Part shown: one piece after another, positions 35,678-46,989 of the stretch
How positions within the stretch are numbered: position 1 is the first letter of the stretch
Layout of the letters: the number at the start of each line of letters is the position of its first letter
Origin: Phyllostachys edulis
Taxonomy: Eukaryota > Streptophyta > Magnoliopsida > Poales > Poaceae
Assembly: GCA_036346405.1 (NCBI GenBank)
Contig: CM070548.1
Coordinates: 62,396,877 to 62,460,876 of the forward strand
Direction of reading: 5' to 3'
Length of the DNA stretch: 64,000 bases
Translations under genes and position numbers: made by a program
The notes under the pieces: generated by a model
The model's database searches: none
What the model was told of the DNA's origin: nothing
The model's input: only the letters and a program-made list of their open reading frames with translations

Positions 35678-35967
35678 CGGTCAGTCGAATCCTCCGAGCT
35701 CTTGCAAAAACTTCCATAGTTCTGCAGCAAGTCCTCCCTTGCGCTCACCATAGTTTTGAAAACGCGGCATATGCTAAGACAGACAAGAGGGTAAGAACCA
35801 ATTTAAAATAGTGGAGAAAGAAAAAATTTAGCAATAGTTGAGTCAAGAGAGACATAAGAGGAGTTAAGCAATTCCATTAGTCTTGCAAGTTAATTTTGCT
35901 TTAGCAAATAGTTTGGACACTCTAAAGACGGCCAATCTAACTAAGGTCAAGACCTATAGTCAGTATG

Positions 35968-35979
35968 GCTCTGATACCA
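35968..35979 (-). other. Primer binding site of the Tekay-type element (tRNA-iMet)
   Basis: The minus strand reads TGGTATCAGAGC, four bases from the LTR start at 35984. A perfect initiator tRNA-Met complement; it fixes orientation and the inner LTR edge. Confidence 0.92.
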
Positions 35980-35983
35980 TCTC

Positions 35984-38517
35984 TGTCGGGATAAAAAAAA
36001 TACAATTCTGGACCCTCTGTGTATAACGCACTTGTCCATGATCACGCTAGTGCACACAGTGTCAACATAGGTGAATATTGATACACACAAGACTAAATAA
36101 TAGAATAAACGAGTAATTTGAATAACAAATAATTATTGTGACCATATGGTCGAGTTTACATTTATTTAGCATCACAAGGCTGGTAATAATTAAATAAGCA
36201 GCAGCGGAACAAATAAACTTTAGCGGAAACCCATCGATTCACCACAGGCAACCGACTAGGATCAAAACCTAGCGATTAGCACCTTCGTAGAACTCCTCCT
36301 CAAAAGCAGGCAAAGACTCCTCCACTTCTGTTGATTGATTATAGCAAGCATGAGTACACAACCATACTCGCAAGTCATACCACAGAATGCAATGTATACA
36401 TGAAGGCTTATTCTCAAGGAATGGTTTATGTGGTTCTTTTGCATAAAAGCAACATTTGCAATTGAATATGAATAATAGATTAAAACACAACTATTCGCGT
36501 GTGGACAATCTCCTGGTTGGTCCCGAAAGCGGGGCTAGGTGGTCTTTTTTTAGGCTAGCCTTTGCATGACAATTTTTTTTGTCATTGTTGGCTTTTGGTT
36601 GTTTTTTGTTTTAAGCTTTTAGCTGATGGTGGTGTAATGGTTGTGTGCATCCCTAGTTGGTGCAGAGGCTGGGAGTTGTACTTCCATTATCTAAAAAAAA
36701 TACAATAATTTGAATCAAAGTAATTTTGAAAAATTGGATTCAACATGATCAAAGGTACAACTTACCTTGGAATAGATCCAGGTACTGATCTTGGTCTTGG
36801 TGAACTCTTTCTTCTTCAAAATTCCCCGAAGAATCAATGTCTACTCGTAAACAAAGCAAATAAATAAAATAAATAAATAACAGATAGGAAAATAAACTCA
36901 AAAAATTAAATAAAAATCTTAGTAAAATAGATCTTGAATTTAGATGAATTTATAAATTTGAATGGACTCAATCGGAGTTCGGATGAAGAAGATATGTCTT
37001 TTGGAAGTTCTAAATCTAAAGAAATACTCAAAGACAAATTTACTGGAATTTCTGAATTACATTTCTATTGAAAAATCGGAATTATGACGCAAGCTGACAT
37101 CAGCCCTACTATTTTCAAAATTAAAATAAATTCAGGAAAAAGGTTAAGAGGCTGACAGTGGGCCGAGATCTATAGACCCGGTCCACGCAAAGGATCTATT
37201 GGTCTATAGGTTCATGGGTTCACCGCACAGTATATATGACAATAGGGCCCACATGGCAGTGGCTCGATGTACAGTAGATTAGATCTATTCAGGATAGGCT
37301 TGGGTTTAGATCTAATGTGTCACGCGTGCGCACACGTGGCAGATGACGCGGCAACACGTGGGCTAAAACATTGATGTGGCTGCGGGCGTGGCACGACACA
37401 TAGACTCGACGATGGCAAAGATCGGGTTCCGAGGGTCATCGGCGATTGATGGTGTCTCGCCAGCGGTGAGTGGTACCATCTTGACGAGAATGCTATTGCA
37501 AACCCAAAGGTGCACTCATGGATGGTTGAGGATGACCGAACTGGCGGCGGCGAGCTTCAAGCGGAGAAGAAGGTTCATGTGTTGTCGGACTTGAGCTCTG
37601 GCGAAGTTCTGGCGACGGGGAAGGGTGCTGGAGGTAGCTCCGTGACGGCGGACCTGGCGGTGCAAACGGTGTTGACAGGGCGATAAGGATGGCGGCGCAA
37701 CTTGAGATCGAACAGCTCTGGCGACCAAAACCCTAAAACTTCCAAAGCGGTGACACTAGGGCTTGAGAGGCGAAATTGGTTAAGGGTTTGAGGTGCGGGG
37801 GCAAGGGCGATCCTCGGGGTCCTATTTATAGGGTACGGGCGAGGCTAGGGCGGCGTATTGGTGGTGGAGACCTAAACGAGTCCGAAATGAAAACACAAAG
37901 AACTCGGGGATAGAAAGAGATACGAGGTGTGATTCGGCCGGATTTGGATGTGGAGAGATAAGGGAAGTCCAATGCCGTATCTCCGAGGGATTCTTTTTGT
38001 TGGAAAAGATTTTGTCGGACGATGCTTCAAGAAGCGTCAATGGCGGTTTCAGCCGAGGCTCACGCGGAAGCGACGACGCGGGGAGGAAGATGACGCGGCG
38101 AGGCCCATCGGTCAGTGGAAGAAAGCGGGTGAACGCGGACGGGCTGGTGCAAGCGCGCGATTGGGCCGCTACGCGAGCCACACGCGGGAAAAAGGAAACT
38201 AGGCAGAAGAGATTTGGCCCAGTTGGTTTCCTGATATTTAAATTTTATTTTTCATTTTAGAAATACCAGTAAATCCAAGAGGCAATTAGAAAATAGCAAA
38301 TGAACTCGAAAAAATTCTAGAAAATATATCCAAGCATATAGAATCCAAATAAAATAGTTTTGACAGTAGTTGATGTTGACATTAATCATATTAAATGGTT
38401 TTAATATTAAAAGTCGATATTAAGCTTTGAATTAAATTCAAATAAAACTCTTGGGTGAATTTTCTAACTACCAACTATTCAAAAGATTTTTAAAACTCAG
38501 AAAATTAGGATGTTACA
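35984..38517 (-). repeat. 5' LTR of the Tekay-type element
   Basis: The sequence runs from TGTCGGGATA to ...GGATGTTACA and is colinear with 12705-15791, except that about 900 bp (matching roughly 13050-13970) is replaced by a short LINE tail at about 36495-36699. The promoter half (36.9-38.2 kb) matches 14.2-15.5 kb closely, including the CCTATTTATAGGGTAC box (about 37820). Confidence 0.9.
36495..36699 (+). mobile_element. 5'-truncated LINE 3' end
   Basis: The sequence GTGTGCATCCC...GTTGGTGCAGAGGCTGGG...CCATTATCTAAAAAAAA resembles the 3' untranslated ends of grass L1-type LINEs, with T-rich spacers and an A-run tail at about 36692-36699. It is present in this LTR and absent from the sister LTR. 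The left edge is approximate and no target duplication was confirmed. Confidence 0.5.
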
Positions 38518-38522
38518 TGTGC
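38518..38522. repeat. Target site duplication TGTGC, right copy
   Basis: Exact partner of 12700-12704. Confidence 0.9.
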
Positions 38523-38683
38523 ACACTGGTGTTGGCGGCTTCAAGGAGAAAATAATTACACCGATCTCTAAAAAGGGGGAAAATCCAAGATACCTACACC
38601 AACAACTTTTAGAGTGGAACGCCAACACCAATGAAAGAGCCCCAAACCGGAACTCCTACTAAAACACCTACTATCTCCATAAG
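38523..38683. repeat. Short interval between two elements with an inverted repeat
   Basis: CACTGGTGTTGGCG (about 38524-38537) and CGCCAACACCAATG (about 38621-38634) are inverted repeats matching at 13 of 14 positions, about 85 bp apart. This could be a fragment of a palindromic DNA element or MITE. Logically this interval joins 12704 on the left and 54683 on the right before the nested insertions. Confidence 0.35.
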
Positions 38684-40658
38684 TGTCGAACCCGGGAGCG
38701 AGGGATCCCGGATTCTCTGTGAAACACACACTAGTCCAGGAACAGCTAGTGTACACAGTCAACAAAAGTGGATAACACAACCATACAACGTCATTCATTG
38801 AAATACTTAAGGTTTAATACAAGAGGGGCATAAAGCCAGAAAGCAAAATACAGCAGAAGCAAAAGGAGTAAGGTAGCCCACACGATTCGCCACAGGCAAT
38901 TGTCTGGAGGGCGTAGCCTAGTCGTCTAAGTTCTCATTATCCTCATAGTATTCTTCTCCTGATCAACAATTTATTAAGCAAGGTGAGTACAAATGAATGT
39001 ACTCCGCAAGTTACACCCAATGTAACAGAATTATAATGCATGCAAGGATTCAACAAAGGGAGGCTTATATGGCTCAATTTGCGTAAAGCGACATTTTTCA
39101 TTTAAATACTCATACTAAGTTTCCAAAGCAGTTTACATATAACTAAAATTCGTTTTCTAAATCTCAAGTTTTATAGTCAGATAACATTCATCAATAAGTA
39201 GAGAAGGATATCCTCCTATCACATGGCTAACCGCCCAATTCCTATTTGGATAGAAATCCAAAATCATTTAATAAAGTCTTTTGAAAACAAAACAAAAATC
39301 TAACTTGGAGTGGCTTTGCTTAGCATGTCCTTGACCGTGGACACAGCTATTCAAATAGTTTTACACTCTGCAAAGGTGGTACAACTTTACCCACATGAGA
39401 TAATTGACTTATAATATCCGTTTAACACACTACCGAAGGTGTGCGACTAAGTCATTATCACAAAGCCTTTACAATGCGTCATCTCACCGTAGTCCCACCT
39501 CACTAAGGTTTCGCCCCCTTTGGATAGAGACCCGCCGGGTTCAGGCCCCCTCTTGCGTTAGGTGGGAATACATAAAAGTAGGTCATAAAAGATACCCACG
39601 CAACCGGATGGCACGACCACAGTGAAATGATACAAATTATTTAGCTAGGTCCCGCCCACACAGGACATGTGGTAGTACGATAGGGCTTAGCAAGATGCGG
39701 CTCGAAGACCGGTTCTTAATTGACTTGGGCGACATTCCATAAAACCTATGGGTCTTGATCATAGAAATGATCGATCCCATGCATGAACATGCACCATCCA
39801 ATATCCATTTCGCCCAAGTCCAAACCATTTTTCATTTTATTTAACAAGTTAAACATTCCAAAGATTGTATGGTATAGACATACCATAACATTGTTCAAAG
39901 CATAATTGGATTTTTGGCCAATTTCCCCAAAGTAAACATTTTTTGTCTAAGCTTTGTCTAAACATAGTGTTTTTCAACATGTTCTAGCTCATACTTATGT
40001 ATCAACTAGATTTTTAACTAAGGTATCAAGGAATAATTGATTTAATAACAAAGTTGGCTATACAAAGGAATATGGAATAACTATAAGCTTAAAACGGGAA
40101 TTTAAATTACTTGAATTTAAATAAGTATGCAATAATAATTTAAAACGGAATTTAAATAATTTAAAATAATGGGATTCAATATGATCAATGATGTAACTTG
40201 CCTTGCTCAAATGCTTGAGGATCTACTTCTTCGCAAAATTCGAGTTCCCTAGAGTCGTCGAAATCTACACGCGAAAAGGATCTAAATTCAAATAATACTC
40301 AAATGAAATCGAATGAACTCAAAATCAAATAATTTTAGTATAAATAGGTAGGTCTTGATTTTAGATGAATTTAGAAATTTGAATCGCTCGAATCGGAGTT
40401 CGAACGAAGAAGATATGGACTCTGGAAGATTGCAAAAACATAAAATGACAAAAGAAATGGATTTTTGGAATTTCTGGATTTATTTTTAATTCAAAAATAG
40501 TTGAGCCACTGACGAGTGGGGCCCATGCACTGTGGGGCAATGCCACGTCTTGGCGTGGATGTGCCAGCGCTGCCACGCCAACACAGGTTGAGGTGGCACC
40601 CAGGTGTCCTCGACGTGGCAGCGAGGTGGCGCCACATCGGCAAGGGAGCGCCGGCGGC

Positions 40659-40663
40659 GTCGG
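40659..40663. repeat. Target site duplication GTCGG, left copy
   Basis: GTCGG precedes TGTAACGTCCC at 40664 and recurs exactly at 53350-53354, after ...CATCACA. It defines LTR C as a discrete insertion. Confidence 0.85.
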
Positions 40664-41785
40664 TGTAACGTCCCATTTTTCCAGAATTTTGAAAAGCTTT
40701 TAAAAATAATAATCATTTGGTTTTGTTGAGAGTTCAAAGCTTAACTTGAGATTTTAAAAAGAGCTTTAACTTGACCTAACTAAACTTCAACTAAACCCGC
40801 TTGTTTGGTGTTCTTCGCTTGTTGGAGTTCCTTCTTTGTCGTCTTTTGGCTTTTAGCCTCTTTTCTTTGTTGGCCTTGTTTGTCCTCCTGGCTAGTCTCT
40901 TCCCCCCCTCTAGGTCTTCCTCTCTTTCTCTAGACCTTCCTCTGGCTGGACATTTCTCTTATGCCCAGACCTTCCTTTCGTTGGACATCTCTTGATGTCC
41001 GGACATCTCTCATCTTTCTGACCTTTCCTTATTCTTTTCTTCTTCTCTCAGGACCTCTCTTGAGTTCCTCCTTTTGGATCTCTTACCTTGGATCTCCTCC
41101 TTTTGGGGATACCTCCTTAGGTTTTCCCCTTTCACCTGACCTCCTTTCACCGGACCTCTTTATAGGTTCAACCCTTCGCTTCTCTAGACCTCTCTTTGTA
41201 ATCTTCTGTTTGGACTTTCCTTAGTTCAAAACTCCCCTTTGTTGGCTTGAATCTCTGTGTTTAGACCTCCCTCTCGGCATAAACCTTTCTCTGTCTAGAT
41301 CTCCTTCTATCTAGACCCCTTTCCCTGTTTTGGCCTCCCCCGTGGACCTCTCACCTTTCTTTTGAACACCCTGAGTTCATTTGGGCGTCCCAGAGTTCCT
41401 CTGGACCTCTCAGTGCCCTTTTGGAACCCTCCTTGAACTCCCTTCAAGCCCAATCGGACCTCCCTGAGTCCTTTCGGGCCTCCCTTTGTCCTTCAGACCT
41501 CCTCTGCGTCCTTTAGGACCTCCCCTTGCCTATTTGGATCTCCCTTGTGTTCAAATAGACCTCCCGGTGTTCCCTTTTGACCTCCCTTGGTCTAAACCTT
41601 CTTCCCTTGTCTAGGTCCCCTTTGATCTAGATCTCTCTCTCTGTCTTGGACCTCCCCGTGCCCTTTGGATCTCTTTGAGCTCTTTTTGGACCTCCCTTGC
41701 ACTTGTGCGGTGCTACCGCTTGCCTTGGCAGATCTTCTGCTTGCTCCTTCGGAACTACCGCCCTTTTGTTGCGGTTGTACCGTTC

Positions 41786-42085
41786 GATCTTGACCGCTCA
41801 GACCTCCCCTTGTTGAGATCTGGCCATTAGGACCTCCTCTCTAGAGATCTTGACCGCTCAGACCTCCCCTTGTTGAGATCTGGCCGTTAGGACCTCCTCT
41901 CTGGAGATCTTGATCGCTCAGACCTCCCCTTGTTGAGATCTGGCCGTTAGGACCTCCTCCCTGGAGATCTTGATCGCTCAGACCTCCCCTTGTTGAGATC
42001 TGGCCGTTAGGACCTCCTCTCCGGAGATCTTGCCCGCTTAGACCTCCCCTTGTTGAGATCTGGCCGTTAAGGGCATGTTCGCTGG
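41786..42085 (+). repeat. Tandem array, five 60-bp units
   Basis: Units start GATCTTGACCGCTCAGACC at 41786, 41846, 41906, 41966 and 42026, an exact 60-bp period with few substitutions. All units share the same internal GACCTCCCCTTGTTGAGATC block. A frame open through all five gives a repetitive peptide on the minus strand, without protein character. Confidence 0.9.
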
Positions 42086-42151
42086 TCCGAACGTCCCCAT
42101 TCCCTCCCGTTAAGGGCATGTTCGCTGGTCCGAACGTCCCCATTCCCTCCC
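42066..42151 (+). repeat. Two 43-bp direct repeats
   Basis: GTTAAGGGCATGTTCGCTGG begins at 42066 and again at 42109, and the two 43-bp units are identical. Confidence 0.9.
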
Positions 42152-42779
42152 AGTCGTCCGATCTGAATCAGACGGCCTGGTCTCATTGATCAGTTTGCCC
42201 GGTCTGAATGGCCCCTTTGTTTTGCACCATCCAATCCTGATCTAATGGCCTTAGCTTTCCCTCACAGATCCTTGTCTCCTGACCTCCCTTCTTTGTTGAT
42301 CTTGACCGTTGGATCTCCCTTTTGGAGATCTAACCGTCAGGACCTCCCTTTCCTTAAGGTCTTGACCGTCGGACCTCCCCTTTGGAGATCTAACCGTCAT
42401 GACCTCTTTGCTCTTAGGGCCTCCTCGAGTGCCATATCCCTTGTGGTTTGGATCTCCCTTTGAGGTCCAGATATCTTGTCTTTTGGACCTTTTGTCCATA
42501 GGACCTCCCCGTTGTGTGTCTTTTGGACCTCCAGTCTATAGGACTCCTCTGCGTGTTTAGACCCTTGTGGTCTAGACCTCCTCTTCTTGTGTGTTTAGAC
42601 CTTTGAGGTCTAGACCTCCTTCTCTGTGTGTTTAGACCCTCGTGGTCTCGACCTCCCTTCTCTGTGTTTAGACTTCTGTTGGCCTAGACCATCTCTTTGC
42701 GCCTAGACCTCCCGATAGGTTTAGATCTCCTCTTTGGGTTTTGACCCTGGTGGCTTTGGACCTCTTTGACAACTCTCTG

Positions 42780-42985
42780 TTGGCTCAGACCTCCCTGTTT
42801 GTCCTTGGACCTCCTCCTTGGACCACCTCCTTGGACCTCCTCGTTGGACCTCCTCGTAGGACCTCCTCCTTGGACCTCCTTGCAGGACCTCCTCGGACCT
42901 CCTCGTAGGACCTCCTCGCAGGACCTCCTCCTTGGACCTCCTCGCCGGACCTCCTCCTTGGATCTCCTCCTTGGACCTCCACTTT
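42780..42985 (+). repeat. Short-period GGACCTCCTC array
   Basis: About 14-18 units of a 12-15 bp motif (GGACCTCCTCSTT and variants) lie in tandem. It is the densest part of a wider zone (41.3-43.4 kb) in which GACCTCC recurs every 15-40 bp. The long minus-strand frames here (42684-43083) are the repeat read as codons (GGPRRRS). Confidence 0.9.
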
Positions 42986-44385
42986 GGACCATGCCCTTTG
43001 ACTGGTCTGTGCACCTTTTGACTGGCTCCTTTGACAGTCTTAAGTGCATTTGATGTAGGTTGAGTCACATTAAATGCTGCCATCTACCCTTGTCCTCTTT
43101 TCTACTTTGTGTCACATCCCTTGTTTTCTTTATCTCTTTTCGTACCATCTGGCAGTGTGCCTTATCCTAATGCCTTGAACTTGGTCGCTTCTTTTTGGTG
43201 GTGCTATGTTCCCCTTTTCTCTTTAAATAGAGCACCAGGGAGCACCATTTCCTCCTTGTTGCTCATTCCAAATGTCTCCTTGGTTTCTCCTTGCTCGGGA
43301 GAGCCTCCAGAGTTCTTCCGTTCGGACCTCCTTGAGTCCGAGCCCTTCACTACATTGGATCTCCCTCCCGTGATTCTCCTTCATTCGGACCCCCTCTCTC
43401 TGTGGATCTCCTCTCTCTTTATTTCAAGTAAGTTCTTTTGGTTTTCTTAGAGTTTCTTTTGCTTATTTGGTTTCTTTTGCAAACGTGTAGATTTCGGTTG
43501 AATCGTTGAGAAGCTCGTGAATCAAGCTCCATCAGCCGAAGCTTTTTCTTTCTCCAACAGAGGCAAGTCGTGGACCTTGATCATCTTGATCCCACTTTGC
43601 AAAGCTATTTTGATTTATTAAACTTGCATGGCTATCTTTATAGAACTGGTTTGGGCAGTAGCTATCCTCCTACTTGACATTATGCCTCCTTTGTATACTT
43701 GAACTGGACATGTTGACATGAACTCTTTGGACACCTTAGGATGGATATTTTAGTTGGTATCTCTTGTTATTGCCAACTTGGGACCGAATCTTGATGCTTA
43801 GCCTTGCTCTAGATGCGCTGGTCTTGTGAATCATGCCTCATCAACAATAATCTTGACTAATGAACTATGAAATTTGTGGTTGGTGCCATCGTTAAGCAAC
43901 TATGGTGTGATGCTATAAGTTGTGTTGATTGTGGTGTGAGACCACCTTAAAACTTGTTGTGCCAGGACTGGGTGGTCCAGTGGCCGAGTTGAACCCCAAA
44001 ACTGTTTTATGCTCGGGCAAGAAGGTCGGGAGTGAGTAGTGGGTGCTCAGGGGCTGGTCCCCAGTTGAGTCACATTGGGTTTGTGGAAGTCTTGCCTGAG
44101 CAGCAATTAAGGACTGAACCTTGGGAGCCATTGATCTGGGCCTTTTCGTACAACCACATGTCTATTATGGGGTGGACCAGGAGTAATAATTGGTCTTGTT
44201 CTAATTCGGTTCTAAGGTAAAGGAGGTGCTTAGTTCACCACGTGATGGCACACCTTGTAAAGAGGGACCATTCACATGTCCGAGGTAACATGCTATATCG
44301 CCACTACCTCTTGTGGGTAAAGTTGTAAACCTCACAGAGTGTAAATCTATTCAATAGTCTTTGCCCGAGATCAATCTACTTATTA

Positions 44386-44390
44386 CTTAA
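44386..44390. repeat. Target site duplication CTTAA, left copy
   Basis: CTTAA before TGTTGTAGG is repeated exactly at 52713-52717 after ...TTACAACA. Confidence 0.88.
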
Positions 44391-45005
44391 TGTTGTAGGT
44401 GTAAAATACCAAACATGGTCGGCTCACTAGGTGGTCCAGTAGCTCGGTGGGTGCTCCAGGTGGTTGAGGTCCCGTCATGGGTGTGACCACCTCCCACAGC
44501 TCTGGAGGGGTGCTCCAGAGTGGCTTTGGTGTGAGTGGGTGCTCACTTCTTTTGAAATCAAATGTATCGATGTACTATCGAGCTTTTCAATCTACTTATT
44601 ACTTAGTAAAAGGTGTAAAAACCAAACACGAGGATTTATCGCCCACGAGGGTTCGACACGAGGATTTATACAGGTTCGGGGGTCCGAGAGGACCGCCCTA
44701 CTCCTGTCGGTGAGCCAACGGGGGGTTACCTCCGGAGAGGGAGCCCCCGAGGGCTCACCAGTTTGAACATGTTTCTTTATTGCTCAAGAGAGCCATCCCC
44801 TTGAAAGGAGGGATACATGGGGTATTTATAGGCTCCTCAGCCTGTACAAATGACCAAAATACCCCTTGGGTGGATAGTTACATTATGAGTACAAGTGAGG
44901 GGTATTATAGTCTTTCATGAGTATAACTGCATTTCTTGGACCTGTATGTGAGTCTCCAGCAAAGGGGGCCCCCAGACTAAGGAGGGATGAATTATTCTTA
45001 CAACA
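44391..45005 (-). repeat. 3' LTR of the young element, with a 214-bp extra segment
   Basis: It is colinear with 52289-52712 except that after the first 16 bases a 214-bp segment (44407-44620) is present. This segment ends in a second copy of GGTGTAAAA (44612-44620; first copy 44398-44406). It includes TCAATCTACTTATTACTTA, which also occurs in the flank just left of the element (44370-44389). Confidence 0.8.
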
Positions 45006-46761
45006 CTAGCCCCCCTGCCCCTTGACGTTTTAGGGGAAATGTCGAAAGGGGCAGTCTTGAATTGTGCCTTTATGCGAGTTGATATTCCAAAAAGCCCTAG
45101 TGGTTACGAATGTTAGTTGCATTCTCGTGGGGGAGGCTCCTCCGATCTTTGTGAGCATCGCAGTATGCGATGTTGTCGGCGCTGGAAGTGGGCGCGCACA
45201 CAAGTGAGGCGGCGAGAGCGCCGGTGGGCGCTCCGGAGGCACGAGGTGGCCGGCGAGGGAAGGCACGATGTGGTGGAGACACCGAGGGGTGCCGCACGAG
45301 GCGACGGATTTAATGTTGAGTCCGAGTAGTTGTTGAAGTCTGTAGCATTTTGAGTTGGTGCTCTATCCAGCAGAGGAAAGGGTGGCACTGCTGTACAAGG
45401 ACCAAGGCAAGGTGCTGCATCGAGAGAAGAAGCTACCACGTGAAGGCACAGAGGGCGTAATTTGGAAGCACCGCCTGCTGTTGCTTTGGTGCATCACATT
45501 GCTCCCTCTTTTGGTTGTGCTTTTCGTGCAGAGGTTGATATTTTAGAAGAGTTCTTGGGGATTTAAGCGATGGTGCATCCGAAAATATGCTCTGAAAGCG
45601 CCACACCATGCCTTATTAAAATATCGCCCTTGGACTCTATTGACAAGTTCTGACCATTTATTCATCTGTTTTAATTTTCTTGGACCGGCTTGCACGAAGT
45701 GGCTCTCTAGTGACCTCTTGAGTCATAACCGTATTTGGCTGCACATGAAGGCAGATGACTTTTTAGTGGGGCTAGCTAGTCACATGTGTAAAGCACATGG
45801 AAGCCTGCCATTCCTCAATCCTCCCACCAGGAGCTTTGGCAGGGACCAAAACCGAAGCCATCTTCTTCCTTTCCTCTTCTCTCCAATGTTCTCCACCGCT
45901 TCACCTCCTTCTTCATTTTCCATCTCTCTCTCTCTCTCTCGTTAGGCTCCTCTCTCGCTGGCGCCGGGCTCCATTTACGCGGCGAGGACGACCGACCGAC
46001 CGCTTCCGCTTGCCTTGCCGGGCGATCGCCACGCCACATCGCTGTCTGGGGGCGCCCGCTGCCCGTCCTCAGCGCTCAACCTAGACGAGGCTCGAGGTCG
46101 CGCCGCCCGGTGGCGGCGTCCGATCTATCTTTGGAACCACCACGCCCCGGATGGCTCCTTGCCTCCATTCACGGCCCCTCCGCTTCTCAGCATTGGGAGA
46201 CATTCAACAACCCGCGGCGTCCTATGGATGTTCGACGACGCTCGAGTACCTCTCTCGCCTCGCCGCGATCCTTCGACGCCTGGTCACCTCTGCGCGCTGG
46301 CCTCAAGGGCTTCCTCCTTTCCGCCGTCCCCGCGGAGACTCGACATCTCATTGCAGAGCACCGGTGACTGCTGGCGCAGGGACGTCGCGAGCCGCAGAGG
46401 CTGGAAAGGAGATATCGGCGCCCGGCCAGAGGCCGGAGGGCCGAGGTCGATCAGACGCCGCTGCCACGGCTCGGGGCCGGAGCATCATCACCGTGCGCTG
46501 CTACTGCAAGGCCAACAAGTGAGGCGAGGAGAAGACGGAGGCATTGCCATGGGATCGCGACGACGGGGAGGCGGGCGGCGTAGCGGAGGCGGAGGACGTC
46601 ATCGCGTGGGCGGAGGTGAGAATGGTCTCTCAGATGTCAGATCTCGTCGTGAAGCACCATTCGAGATTGAGAATTGAGGAGGGTGGGTGCATCTGTGACT
46701 GTAGGAGGAAACCGGAAAGGAAGACTGGTACGGCCTGCCGGGCCGTAGAGGTGGAGGAGAT
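45006..46761. other. GC-rich interior of the young element, origin unclear
   Basis: The purine tract is followed by about 1.7 kb of mixed sequence. From about 45.87 kb it looks like the 5' part of a plant gene: a CT-rich run (45925-45943) followed by a GC-rich 46.0-46.7 kb stretch open in one plus frame for 220 codons (46015-46677). Its translation is Arg/Pro/Ser-rich and I recognise no domain. It may be captured genomic DNA upstream of the reductase fragment. I do not call a gene. Confidence 0.4.
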
Positions 46762-46989
46762 CTGGTCCGCCTCAACGTCGAGGCGCTCACGCGGGTGACA
46801 CACGCCGTGCTCCCCGGCATGGCGGAGCGCAAGCGGGGCGCCATTGTGAACATCGGCTCCGGCGCCGCGTCCATCCTGCCGTCCTATCCGCTCTACAGCG
46901 TCTACGCCGCCACCAAGGCGTATGTTGATCGATTCTCGAGATGTCTCTATGTTGAGTACAAGAGCAAAGGCATTGATGTGCAATGCCAG
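46762..46989 (+). pseudogene. Captured fragment of very-long-chain 3-ketoacyl-CoA reductase
   Basis: 76 codons in one frame match the core of the plant KCR/GL8 short-chain dehydrogenase of fatty acid elongation. Visible motifs are RLNVEALTRVTHAVLPGM, AIVNIGSGAAS (catalytic Ser region), the active-site YAATK (Y-x-x-x-K) and RCLYVEYKSKGIDVQCQ. The NAD(P)-binding N-terminus (TGxxxGIG) and the C-terminal membrane anchor are missing, and the sequence changes abruptly after GIDVQCQ at 46989. GC content drops sharply near 46920, which in the parent gene may mark an exon junction now lacking its intron. It is antisense to the host element. It cannot make an enzyme. Confidence 0.88.

Larger units (their letters stand above)
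12705..38517 (-). mobile_element. Complete Tekay/Del-type chromovirus (Ty3/gypsy), interrupted by a Sirevirus
   Basis: The element has two related LTRs (12705-15791 and 35984-38517), a tRNA-iMet primer site at the right, and a C-rich (minus: purine) tract at 15794-15807. Minus-strand gag, protease, RT, RNase H, integrase and a C-terminal chromodomain-like region lie in the order expected for Ty3/gypsy chromoviruses. It is flanked by the perfect 5-bp duplication TGTGC. Without the nested Sirevirus it is about 11.3 kb. The first 130 bp of the two LTRs differ at roughly 14 positions by eye, so it is not recent. Every domain has lesions. The lineage name is inferred from motif similarity and LTR size. 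Confidence 0.9.

Noticed and set aside
40801..41224. Leu/Phe-rich frames resembling membrane proteins
   Set aside because: The hydrophobic look comes from the CT-rich repeat composition of LTR C. No conserved features.
44407..44620. MULE insertion with 9-bp duplication GGTGTAAAA
   Set aside because: The segment has no terminal inverted repeats, and its edges repeat LTR and flank sequence. A duplication or template switch fits better.
46015..46677. 220-codon GC-rich frame in the young element
   Set aside because: Arg/Pro/Ser-rich with no motif, and the other frames are equally open. Kept only as possible captured sequence.
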